A DNA stretch of 64,000 nucleotides from Ptychodera flava (Eukaryota; Hemichordata; Enteropneusta; Ptychoderidae), in the NCBI RefSeq assembly GCF_041260155.1, contig NC_091933.1:4007001-4071000 (forward strand), in the 5' to 3' direction. The notes beneath the pieces are model-generated. The model saw nothing but the letters and a program-made list of their open reading frames with translations. It was not told the origin of the DNA and searched no databases. The position numbers were made by a program, and so were the translations under genes. This document shows positions 12,261 to 23,283 of the stretch, piece by piece. Position 1 is the stretch's first letter. Every line of letters starts with the position of its first letter.

Positions 12261-13642
12261 GCAACACCAACTCTTTTCTTTTGACTATAGAAGCTGCATA
12301 TTGTCTAGCCTCTCCCTGTCCGGTATTCGTATACGTACATCATGTGTGGATTTCTAAGGTGATTTGCATTACAATACATGCCAAGTCATAATATGATCCG
12401 CAGTGCATGGATACCTTGCGTGATCAGACCGTTCCACACTGCCATGCATGTCATCAATGTCATCATTATTTTGTTGCTTTGCCTACAACTTCTGTTTAGT
12501 AGGTATATATTTGCTGCAAGTCTGTGGGCATATAAATTAAAAAATTAAAAAGATTAAAAGATTAAAAGAATTAAAAGAATGAATTTCAGCTGACATTTGC
12601 GTTAGTGGTGGCTGTTGAGTATGATCGTTAGAACGCATTGGGTTTACAAGCCAGTCACTACTTGGAAAAGACAAGCGACGGAGACCAGTCTACTTAGTAG
12701 GCTATTGAACCAACTCAATAGAGAAATCAAAGAAAGTTCGTTTATGAGATTCTAGTTTTCAATATTAACAGATAAATACACGTCATTTCTTGCATTTTCA
12801 TCCGAGCGTGTCAACATACACCCATCGGGTCGGAAAAAAAGAAGAGGAATGGAGATTGAAGGCTCTGCGACCGCAATGCTATAGATCTATATCTTCTCAA
12901 AGACGGTCTGGAAATCCAAGTTAAATTTGAAATGCGTGCGGTCCATGCATAGAGACACGAACCTACTCAAACTTGACATAAACACCTGTGTATACGTTCC
13001 AGTGTAGTACCATGTTCGAACAGTGTCGCTCAACAGGTTGGTCATACCTATGTTGCATATTGTAAAGTGTGAGTGGTCCTACCCACTTAACCAAAGTCAC
13101 CTTGGTTAATGCGGTCATAGACCCTGGAGTTTTTCTCTACTAGGTCTAATGAAGTCACCTTTGTCAACGTGTAGGTGATGGCAATTTTTTAGCTTATTAT
13201 GTAAGATTGATACATAATACTAGCGGCACATTATCTAGGATGATATTCTTTGCATCGTCTTGGTATTGATGCATGTTACTCTACCCTGACCGTGGTTGAT
13301 GCGAAATGTATCAACGCGTGCACTATTCGGAAATTATGCTTCGGCACACAAGCGCTGTAAGCCATGATAAAGTCAGTATTAAAATTATTAAAAAGTCGAA
13401 GACAATACCTTTTAAAGTGTCATATGGTTATTTATACCGTCAGGTCTTGGAATGTCGAAATGTCGTGAATGTATACTGTAACCATAGAATATTTTCGGGG
13501 TCTATGCTGTAAAAAGAAACACATCATACTTTGTCTCACTGTGGAAGTTAACAACATTCACATGTTGAAAATAAACGATTCAAACCAAGATTTACAGCAA
13601 GTCCGACAGATCCAGAGAAAGTTAACAATTATTCTTGCTTAC

Positions 13643-13796
13643 CTGACCAAAGGTGTGCGAATACTCTGTCCAAACTGAAGATCGATCGCGCGTGTGTCGT
13701 GATGCAATCTCCAGCATTGGGTAGCTGATCCTTTGCCTGATGCACTTCAGTTGGGGGAAGGTCAGGTGACAAATCTGTCTGCGTGAACACTATTGT
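13643..13796 (-). other. METTL27: Probable 5'UTR exon of the METTL27-like gene
   Basis: On the minus strand this 154-bp stretch is bounded by a strong acceptor (TTTTCTACAG) and a strong donor (GGTCAG/GTAAGC). It is open in one frame for 51 codons, but that peptide matches no family I recognise. Splicing it to the acceptor before the METTL27 start exon (which begins at 9374) does not put that frame in register with the METTL27 ATG. The simplest reading is therefore an untranslated first or second exon, with one upstream ATG that ends soon after the junction. It could also be a coding exon of an unrelated small gene. Confidence 0.4.
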
Positions 13797-14364
13797 CTGT
13801 AGAAAACGCAGTTTAGTGATAATCTATCCTCTTTCAGAGCCCCTCGGTGTCTATGCCAGCTGCCCCGATTTTGAGCTTAGGGGAGTCCAGTTATTACTCG
13901 GGTTTGGCTGGAAATATCCAAAGAAGGGCTATGTCACGTGAAATTAGAACACAATAAAGGGGATTATGTTTCGTTCACACAGCACAGAGTGGATGGATCA
14001 CTTGATCTCTAAAACTGTCCACCATGTTTAAAAGTCTTGTAAGCTTAAGTTTCACTGAATAAAAATGTTATGGCAAAGTAAAGGTGACTCTCCGTGTGTT
14101 TTCATTCCCTGAACTTCAGTTCCAAATGTTCTAAACTTAATAGTATATATCTTACCGAATCACTTGGATCAATGAAGATATGAAAAATTATCTACTCCGG
14201 GGAGCAGTTTGATCTGATTAAAGAGGGGTGGGAATTTTAAAACAACCTGCACGACATAACCTATTGTACAGTAAACTGAGGCCGAAAATTCAACTGCTTC
14301 AACACTGCCGCCCCACGTAAGAAGTCGTTTATCCTCCGTCATCTAGCTTAGCTGCGTGTCGTAA

Positions 14365-15161
14365 GGGAGCCGTCATTATTTACGGCACGGGGTCGGAGGA
14401 ATCGGGGGTCGCTTAAATTGAAAGCTACGAGGAGTGTTTGCTCAAAATTTGGAGAGAAAGAAGGGGGTTACTCAATTTTTGGTGCAAAATAAAATAAAAC
14501 ACCTCTTAGATTGCACTATCGCACACATCAACTTCTCAAAATTTTCGAATCGAGAGGGGAACACCCCTTCTCGTCCTCTTCTCCCTTGAGCCGTTCTAAC
14601 AGTATTACGTAGTGAAAAACTACATATCAAAAACATCTCTCAAATTGCACCATTGCATATATCATTTTCTCAAAACTTTCCGCAGAAGATAGGGAACACC
14701 ATCCTCTGGCATTTCCCCCTCAACCTATCGCGTGTTCTCCCCCTGTACTTTCAAATTCTACCCGGAGTCAGATATCCTATGGAAAACCTATGTCATGCAT
14801 GGTTCCCATCCAAATTAAACAATACTATATGGTTGGATTCTGATTATAGTGTGAGGTTTTATATTTATATTTCATTGTGACTTTGTGAATTTCGTTTTGT
14901 TGGTTTAAACTTTTCAGCCATCATGAGATAACAGATGATAATCTAGCAAGGTACAACATGATTTGCAAAGTCTACTATTGCTGTATTTTTGTAAATTTTA
15001 CTGATAAAAATATTGATATTTACTTCAGTCAAATAAAATGTCTGTGTTGAGAGGAGGGGTTACTAAAATTCATCATGGTTGGGGGTGTTTTGGGTTTATT
15101 CGAAATTTCAGTTTCCGATGAAATTCCTCCGACCTTCAGGCCATTAAAAATTATGGCTCGC
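14365..15161. mobile_element. PIF/Harbinger-like non-autonomous element, copy 1
   Basis: The ends are GGGAGCCGTCATTATTTACG and a diverged inverse (GGCCATTAAAAATTATGGCT), followed inward by a shared CGGAGGAAT block. TAA flanks both ends (14362-14364 and 15162-15164). The 3-bp TWA duplication and GG-starting termini are typical of PIF/Harbinger. The 797-bp interior carries C/G runs and no recognisable transposase. Confidence 0.75.
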
Positions 15162-15449
15162 TAAGAAGAGCGAGGGATTGAAATGAAATATCACAAACTG
15201 TTACGCAAAAGTACATGCGCAGTTTGTAACAATCGACAGAATCAACAAACGATCAATACAATAGGGACAAACCTTCTAGTCCATATTAATAGTATCCAAA
15301 GACACCCATATTATGAAATTTAGTAATTTCAAAGTGGTTGATGTATACTTGGGGCATCAAATTGCAAGAAGATATTGCAAACCCCAATGAGGATCATCCG
15401 TAAGCTTGAAATTGTTTATACTATTCTGTGTGTTGTATCACCCCAATAT

Positions 15450-16030
15450 GTAACAATTAACCCAATATGTAATACTAACCCAATATGTAATAACACTTAA
15501 CCCAATATGTAATACTAACCCAATATGTAATAACACTTAACCCAATATATAATACTAACCCAATATGGAATAACACTTAACCCAATATGTAATACTAACC
15601 CAATATGTAATAACACTTAACCCAATATGTAATACTAACCCAATATGTAATAACACTTAACCCAATATGTAATACTAACCCAATATGTAATAACACTTAA
15701 CCCAATATGTAATACTAACTCAATATGTAATAACACTTAACCCAATATGTAATACTAACCCAATATGTAATAACACTTAACCCAATATGTAATACTAACC
15801 CAATATGTAATAACACTTAACCCAATATGTAATACTAACCCAATATGTAATAACACTTAACCCAATATGTAATACTAACCCAATATGTAATAACACTTAA
15901 CCCAATATGTAATACTAACCCAATATGTAATAACACTTAACCCAATATGTAATACTGACTCAATATGTAATAACACTTAACCCAATATGTAATACTAACC
16001 CAATATGTAATAACACTTAACCCAGTATGT
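15450..16030. repeat. 40-bp tandem array, about 14 units
   Basis: Each unit is two half-repeats, CCCAATATGTAATACTAA and CCCAATATGTAATAACACTTAA, and the period is exactly 40 bp with very few changes between units. Such homogeneity suggests recent expansion. The array is part of the left end of the 15434-22769 element. Confidence 0.95.
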
Positions 16031-16744
16031 AATAAAACCTGGGATATAATACTAAGCAAAATAATACAAAAAATGCCTAACAACCATCAACACATCCCTG
16101 TGTGGCCAAAACACTTCAAAACTTTAGACGAAAGCGAGGAACATGTATTGAGAACAGTAAACTTGCAGAAAAGCTAAGAACGCCCAGGTACCATAATCAA
16201 GCCGTCGGCGAGCTTTAAATTTTAATTTTAATTGTTTCTTAATTTTCATACAGCGGAAAATACCTGAAAACACGCACATTTCTTATAATCATTCAGCAAT
16301 AATTTCATGACGGAAAGAAAAGCTTCACCAATATTGCTAGTTCCTGACCTTACAACAATCAGAAAATGACAGCAATGGTTCAAATTTTTTACTTGTTTGT
16401 TTACATGCGGAACGCTTATGGCTGTCAACATTTATGAAACCAAACACAATTTATGGTAAATATGAAAGCGACTACGGATATATAAATTTGATGTGTAATA
16501 TCACAACATTATGGGCAAATAAACGGGAATATTATCCAGACATCAATGTGTCCACAGATTAATAAAGAGAAGAAACTATACATAGGCCTAATAGCTTTGA
16601 AAGGCTGAAGTGACCAACTTCGATTGAATCATAATACTGGCCTTACGTTTATAAGCCTAGGCTTACTTTATGGGATAGAAAGAAATATTCATTTATCTAT
16701 TTTTGGTATTCTCTCAAAATAAGTGCCACACTCAATATTTTTTT

Positions 16745-16990
16745 GATTAACTCAATATGTAATTAACCATCGATTTTGGGTTAACCAAATATGTAATAAA
16801 CCTTCCATGCATTGTGTGTAGACAATTTATATCATGTTGGCTTATTCAAATATGTAATAAAATCCCCATAGAGAATGCGTTATTACATATTGGGTTAACC
16901 CAATATGTAATAAAATTTCCAATATAGAAGGCATGGAAATTTTATTACATATTGGGTTAACCCAATATGTAATAAAGTCCCCGCAGAGAA
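16745..16990. repeat. Palindromic copies of the CCCAATATGTAA repeat
   Basis: Inside the large element the repeat recurs head to head, as in TTACATATTGGGTTAACCC followed by AATATGTAA, twice within 250 bp (about 16880-16915 and 16940-16976), with weaker single copies from 16745. These perfect palindromes of about 28 bp could extrude as hairpins. Confidence 0.8.
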
Positions 16991-19559
16991 TGCATGGAAG
17001 TTAACAATAAAGTTTTGAAGTTGAACTAACTGTTGCAAATATTACAGCTCTTCAAATGTTATATAAAAATTAAATTCAACAAATAAAATGGAAATATAAA
17101 AACTGGTATTTATATTATTACCACTAGTACTCTATTTTCATTGGTTATTCTATGTTCTGCAGAAAGTTTCATTTTGTCGTATTGTACTCACTGTTTGCAG
17201 ACACATTTGTTGGATTTCGCATGTCACAAATCTTGTAGTCTTTCAGGCACGAAACAGCCAGACTTAAAGGTATGGACATCGGTCCCAGGGCCTAGGAGTG
17301 GCACATGTAAAACAATGTGTGATCTTTGCGTCAGAGGCGGAATAAACGATGAGCGTATCTATTTATCCAGGAAATCTTAATCCCGACTGCTATGTTTGTA
17401 CGCACATTGAGCCAGTCGACGTTAGGGACACAAAAAACAACACGAGGAACAAACAGACAGGGGTTTTGAACAAAATGTAGCCGGTACTTCACCGATGTCT
17501 GTAACTCCAAACATGAAAATATTCGTATCTTGACGCACTTTGAACATAGCTCGTAACAAGGACAGTGGAAAGCCTTGGAACTACGTGTACAACTATAACA
17601 GCTACTCATGTAGTTTGTGAACAGTGAAGATTTTTCCTATCAACAAGTTTGACAGATGGTGGACTAACCTTTCCTACTGCAATTGTTATCTCCCTCGATT
17701 CAGCACAAAATTTTCGTATGGACTGTTGATGCGGTGTTTACAGTTGTTACGTGGTGGTAAATCCTAGTCGTATTTACGACTGCTGCGTAAACAGTCACTG
17801 AATAAATTTTGCACAGCATTTACGAGCACTGGATATTTTTACCGTTTTTAATCGAAAACCGTCCGTATACGCGTATGACAGTGACAAAACAACACAAAGA
17901 ATCTGGTAATTGTTACTGAATTACTTTGACCAAAAACAATTCACCCAAATGCCGAACGGTGATCATACAGAACTCTGCAGGTTTCTGGACTAAACGACCC
18001 CAAACCGACCGGATCTCAGTCAACTGTGCCGGGCTCGACGTCTACTCTATCAGCGTCAACTCAACTTTCACTCCAGACAACTTTACTCACAAACTGGGAA
18101 TATACTAAATTTACCTTGAAAAAAATTCAAACTGTGTATCGTATTGAAAAAATCTTACCGGGGCCACGGAACAAATTAAAAAACCAACAATCCCAACAGA
18201 AACAGTGGAATGATCATTAGTGTGTAAGGTCGCTGTATTATATGTCAGGGTAAAAAAATCTAGTTTTGAAATTTCTGGACGGTACAAAAGGCGGGGCAGA
18301 ATTAGACAAGATTACGACCAATGTGTTACCGCCGATGGTACATAACGTTCTGTTGATAGCAGATAGTTCGGTGTCCAGTGAGACACTATTCCCAATATAC
18401 CACGGCTATTGATTTGAGCTGCCTCCGATCGAAAATTTTCTATACAAAGACATGATATCAATAATTTTGCGAGATTATAAGTACCCGCTGTCTTCTCGCC
18501 AAATAGCTGCGATCAAGATCATTATGATAGAAGCAATTGACCGCCGAACACCTGCTTGCTGTTCTTATACACAACGTGTAAAAATGATTATTCCTGCTGA
18601 GAAATACGACAGCAAATATTGCAACGTGAATTTCTTACTATTTTCCTCGCAATGGTTTTACATCTGTGTCTATTTTAACACGGTCACTGGACCATTTCTG
18701 ACGATTTTTACAAACAAAGAATCAGTTCACACTCATCGTGGGAACACATTGCAAAGACGTTCAAAAAATGTTCATCACATAAAGATTACCGTTATCCCCG
18801 TTTCAAAGATGTAGGAAATGTATAATGTGTTGTTCATCTTGAAAAATCCCGAACTGCAGCCTCTAAATACAACTTCCCGACAACTTTACAAGCACACTCC
18901 GGTCATCACATGACGGTTGTAACCGTACATGTGCTGCCGCCAATGGAGAATCAAAAGACTTCAAATCAAAAGTAAAAAAGTATAGAAAAATATCAATATC
19001 CAAGCATTGTAAAACAGAGTAATTTTGATAAGGTCAATTTATTGTATATTATAAAAAATATCCAGGCCACTCGGAACAGCGTAAGATAATGATCTCACCC
19101 GTTCGAATACTACACTCACACAGGGTAAAAATGGGAACTCAGAACGTTATATACTGCTTCCGCCAAGCGAGTCCGCTTAGCTAAAGACGGTAAAATGACT
19201 ATAATTATTATTGCTAGTCTTTGTAAATTTTGCCGAACATTCGTTAGTAGTTGTCGAATTACTTGAGTTTGTCCGAAAACTATTTCAGTGAATGACGTAA
19301 GTTTCAAGACACCTGAGTGTCGGGATAGCAAAATCAGTCACAGACAATCGAGGAAGAACATAAGAGTCTATTAATCTGCCAATTAAATGAATCCTAAGTT
19401 ACTATGAAAGTAAAAAGGTAATGTTGTGTCCTGGTTGGGAAAGAAAAGTTGATTAAGATTTCAAAAAAACGTCAGATAATATTAGAGCAATTTAGTAAAA
19501 ACAAGCTCAGAAAAACGTATAGAGAAGAACGACATCACGGCGATCTTCAAACCTTTTAT
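16991..19559. other. Unassigned interior of the large TIR element
   Basis: Frames are short, and the longest (18452-18814 plus, 120 codons) resembles no family I recognise. Stretches near 17730-17900 and 18000-18060 are CpG-rich. Confidence 0.3.
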
Positions 19560-20460
19560 CATGTTTCAGTCTGAACGGTCAACATTTGATGCTATAATCT
19601 ATGTCAAGTGTCTCTTTTTGGTCAAATCTGACAGAGATGAAGCAATCGCGATTTAGTTTCATCGCCCCGACCCGACAGAAAATAATGCAGCTCATGGGCA
19701 CCTGTATAATCGTGGCGTGAACGTATCCAATGGCCGTCCACTGCATGGGCCATTGACCGTGCATCGCCAGCAAACAACGGTTTTGGACGTCACGAGAGCA
19801 TTTTCCGCAGCCTGTGAGCGATTGAGTGATTTGGGTTGGCTGCATTGATCGGAATCGAGTCGATTTCGGCCGAAACAGTTCGTAAAGTAGTTTTTCGCGT
19901 TCCGTCCGAATTGGATCCGCATGTTGCCGGTTTTGTCCATGGCAATCAGCAGAGCTGTGGTGGGAGGCCGTATAAGGCCGGGAACACACGGCATCGTATA
20001 CGCAGGGCTAGGCGACAACACTCTCCAAAAGAGATCTATCGTAAAATATCGTACTGCGGTCAACATACACATCACCCATTCATAGGCCTGGAGGTACATA
20101 GATCAACAAACAAACAGGGAGAGGCAATCTGCTTGAAACCATGAAATAGTCCGTTTGTGTCTGAACTCATCTGAGACTCGTGTTCAGTAACCGTTGGTCA
20201 AGTATTTTGCTCAGTAGTAAGAATCGTTTATTCATTGTTGACATCGTAATCGATCTGATGTACACAACAAATGTTTGATCGTTTTGCACCTTTGCGCGTC
20301 CCATCGTGATTGGCAGCTGTTTGAATGCTTTCATCTATTGTTTGTTGGACGCTTCGAACACAGCATCGAAGCAGTTTTGGCATCAAAAATCAACTTAAAA
20401 TGGAAAAAGAGAGAATTTCGCCAACAAGGTGATGCCACAAGTATTCACAAAACGTAATAT
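19560..20460. other. CpG-rich block with overlapping open frames on both strands
   Basis: Within the AT-rich interior of the 15434-22769 element this block is unusually rich in CpG. It keeps two long overlapping frames on the minus strand (19579-19989, 136 codons; 19692-20099, 135 codons) and one on the plus (19836-20144, 102 codons). None resembles a family I know. Low AT content alone favours long frames, so coding is not claimed. It may be a promoter island or a fragment of another transposon. Confidence 0.4.
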
Positions 20461-20817
20461 GTTGGAACAGTGCTTTAATTTACACCATGGTTGTTGAAAG
20501 ATCCAGATTTTCGGGAGCATTCGTTGACGCTGTTATCATGTGCCACTCATGTTGGATTATGAATGCCCAGGGAGATAGGGGGTATTTATAGGCTCCACAG
20601 TGTATCTTCAGTATATCAACTTCACGGTCTCTATCGATTCCATGTACCTCATTAATTAATGTTATGTACTTTGAAAACATGTTCAATTGCTATGTCACAA
20701 GCACTTGAAGGTTAAGAATTTATTTGAAGATAATGAAGAAATGTCCTGAGGATTGGACGTGAAGTGATTTTGTATGCGAATGTACGATTGAGCTAAATAT
20801 TATTACGTATGGGGTTA

Positions 20818-22098
20818 GGAGCCGTCATTATTTACGGCCGGGGGGGGGTCGGAGGAATTGCTTTCGAAACTCCAAAATTTCGAGTAACCCCCCTGCCAAC
20901 CATGACGTGTTTGAGTAACCCCCCCCTCTCTGCTAAAGAAAATTTGAGTGACCCCCTCCCCCCAAAAAAAATTGGGAAAGTTGAATATCTATACAGTAAA
21001 ATGGATTGCTGCTGCGACAGGCCCTGTACAGACCCTGATTAAACCCTGTGGTATAGGTCTTTGTCGGAAGGAGGTTCCAATTGCTGTGGTAGGGGCTGAT
21101 GTACAGGTCTGTATCCAGTGCTCTGGTGACAAGCAGTTATTCTGTAGGGTTTTTTTCAAGAGGGGGAAGATGTGGTGCGAAAGCACCACAAGAGACCGCA
21201 TAAGCGGTCGCGGGGGAGGTCAGGAGGGGGTGTCCCCCCTCCTGCCATTGGAGCTTTTGAAAAATAGAGGTTAAAATGGTGTTATTTGGTGGCACTTGGG
21301 GAGTATTTTTTTCGTATAAAAAACTCAAAGGAAAATAAATCTGAGACAGTATTCCAAAACTTATATTCAGTTCACTGATTTCAACTATATTTTTTGAAAC
21401 TGAAAAAATAGCGACAGACATACATTTATTCACATTTATTATTTATTATTATTTTCCTGCAATAAAAGATGGGTTTGTTGTCAAGGCATTCAACTGGTTT
21501 TAAACTTTATAGCATCAGAATAAGCTTGCTTTACACATTTTCCCCTATCGGTAACCTATACAATGTAGAATATAGAAAGCAGACGTTTCTCATCAATGAT
21601 CAGGCAAGTATATCAATCTTTAATCAGGAAATACTGAAAAATGTACTCAGTACTAGCCTCTAACATAAGGCTTGCCACGTCGAATAGCTGATCATTCTCG
21701 TCTGAAGATCACAATAACGTGAAACACATAGTGTAATGAGATTTTAGTTTTTACTTGAAACCACCTGTATTAGGAGCATCATGGCCAGGGCTAGAGCAGG
21801 GACTCATGATCAAAGGATGGTGAGTTCGAGCCCCGGCATGGCTGTGGTGTTGTGTCCTTGGGCAAGGCACTTATTCCTCATTGTTTCTCTCCCACCCAGG
21901 GTGATGGGTACCTGGTAGGACAGAGGTTGTTATGTGTGCGTTTAGCTCTGCTGCGCTTATTGGCTGCACATGTGAGCTGTTGTCTGCTCCCCAGGGAGTT
22001 GAGTGGTATCATATTAGGTCCAGTGACCAGGGGTAATAATAATTGTAAAGCGCCTGATCACATCTACTTGTGGATATGTGCGCTATATAAGAACCAAA

Positions 22099-22131
<33 letters not shown>

Positions 22132-22373
22132 TATGTGTGTGTGGTGTGTGTGTGTGTGTGTAAACAAATACCGGTATGAATATACATATCTTTACTATTA
22201 TTGTTGTATTAATTCGTAACTCAACTAAATGCTTCAATACATGTCAACAAAATTGAGTAGCCCCCCCTTTCTTGTTCTCCACTTTTGAGCAACCCCCCTT
22301 GTAGATTTCGATTTTTTGAGTGACCCCCCTCAGATTCCTCCGACCCCCCCAGGCCATAAATATGACGGCTCCC
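20818..22373. mobile_element. PIF/Harbinger-like non-autonomous element, copy 2, with a SINE inside
   Basis: The left end GGAGCCGTCATTATTTACGG and the right end (CCATAAATATGACGGCTCCC) are inverted. TTA flanks both sides (20815-20817, 22374-22376). The flanks together rebuild one unit of the 40-bp repeat, so the element landed in the TTA of that unit. It shares its ends with the copy at 14365, contains runs of G and C next to the ends, three tetraloop hairpins (21171-21244) and a SINE (about 21777-22130). Confidence 0.8.
21777..22130 (+). repeat. tRNA-derived SINE with L2/CR1-like tail
   Basis: A Pol III B box (GTTCGAGCCCCGG, about 21829-21841) follows a head resembling a tRNA A box (about 21781-21800). 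TCCTTGGGCAAGGCACTT comes next and is a common SINE body motif. The 3' part (GTAAAGCGCCTGATCA, GCGCTATATAAGAACC) ends in an (ATT)n tail at 22099-22125. That tail type matches the V/HE1-like SINEs mobilised by L2/CR1 LINEs. The SINE lies inside the Harbinger-like element and so is younger. Confidence 0.8.
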
Positions 22374-22376
22374 TTA

Positions 22377-22769
22377 GGATTATATATTGGTTTGAATGTT
22401 ATTACATATTCATTTAGTATTACAAATTGGGTCGAATATTATTACTTATTAAGTGAAATGTTCTTACATATTGGGTCAGTATTAAATATTGGGTAAAAAA
22501 AAAACTCAAAAAAAAAACTTTGAAAAATTATCAAATTTTAGAAATGCTGCGGGTTTTGAAGGGGCATGATCATGGTTGCTATGCATACTTTAGTCTTATT
22601 TTGGTCAGTATTATATTCCAAATTCAGTTTTATTACATATAGGGTTAGTATTACATATTAGGTTAAGTGTTATTACATATTGGGTTAGTATTACATATTG
22701 GGTTAAGTGTTATTACATATTGGGTTAGTATTACATATCGGGTTAATTATTACATATTGGGGTGATACA
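22377..22769. repeat. Right-end inverted copies of the 40-bp repeat
   Basis: From 22630 to 22769 the array reads TATTACATATTGGGTTAG and its partner half in the opposite orientation to the left end, stopping at GGGGTGATACA. Positions 22377-22497 hold older, diverged units. An A-rich run (22496-22520) and non-repeat sequence lie between. Confidence 0.85.
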
Positions 22770-23283
22770 TGTGTGACAGTCAAAGTTGACTGCTAGAGCA
22801 GTGAAAATTGTTCTTTGGTCACTAGGGTAATCTCCTTCAAAATTTTATATCAATCGCTAATGATTTCACTGTAAAGTCCTTTGACACTTCGATTTCAAGG
22901 AGACTTGATACAAGGGCCTACGTGGATTTTTTAAGGGAGCATTCGTTTTTTATGGGGTAGGTGGAAATCAGGTCAATGATTGAAGGGGATGTCAAATTTA
23001 TGAAGCTTTGTTGATAGTTATTGGAAGAAAAGCAACAGAATTGACTTTAAAGTATGTAAAACAGAATATTGACATGTCTTTATTATGTCTGACAGGTGAT
23101 AACAAGCAGAAAAGAGCACTTTTATTCACAAAAATACAATTTTCAAGTTGACAAAGAGAAATAAGTTCACTATACAACTTTCATAATACCTTGAATACTG
23201 GGAAAATAGCTCAAAATTTTGAAAATATGGTGTTATATAAAGTGTTTGCAAAGATTTTTGGACTTTGTAATTGCATTTAAACA

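Larger units (their letters stand above)
9375..13642. other. Intergenic or 5'UTR-intron sequence upstream of the METTL27-like start
   Basis: Outside the repeats listed for 11.2-12.3 kb, no coding exon was recognised. If the 13643-13796 exon is right, this is a 5'UTR intron. Confidence 0.4.
15434..22769. mobile_element. Large TIR element whose ends are built from a 40-bp minisatellite
   Basis: The left end begins TGTATCACCCCAATATGTAA and the right end is its inverse. Both run from this terminal motif into copies of the same 40-bp repeat, and beyond the array the inner sequences still match in inverted orientation (about 16030-16100 against 22540-22625, for example ATATAATACT followed by CAAAATAA). 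The pair thus behaves as long terminal inverted repeats. The left array is expanded to about 14 units; the right has about four good units plus decayed ones. A 5-bp TGTGT abuts both ends, but in low-complexity sequence, so it is weak as a target duplication. No transposase was recognised inside. Foldback-type elements such as Drosophila FB have ends of this design. The alternative is two inverted copies of a repeat with host DNA between them. Confidence 0.6.

Noticed and set aside
18452-18814. Plus-strand frame of 120 codons
   Set aside because: No family is recognised, no supporting splice or start context, and it lies in the interior of a mobile element.
21809-21842. Possible tRNA gene from the B box
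   Set aside because: There is no cloverleaf; the body and (ATT)n tail show a SINE.
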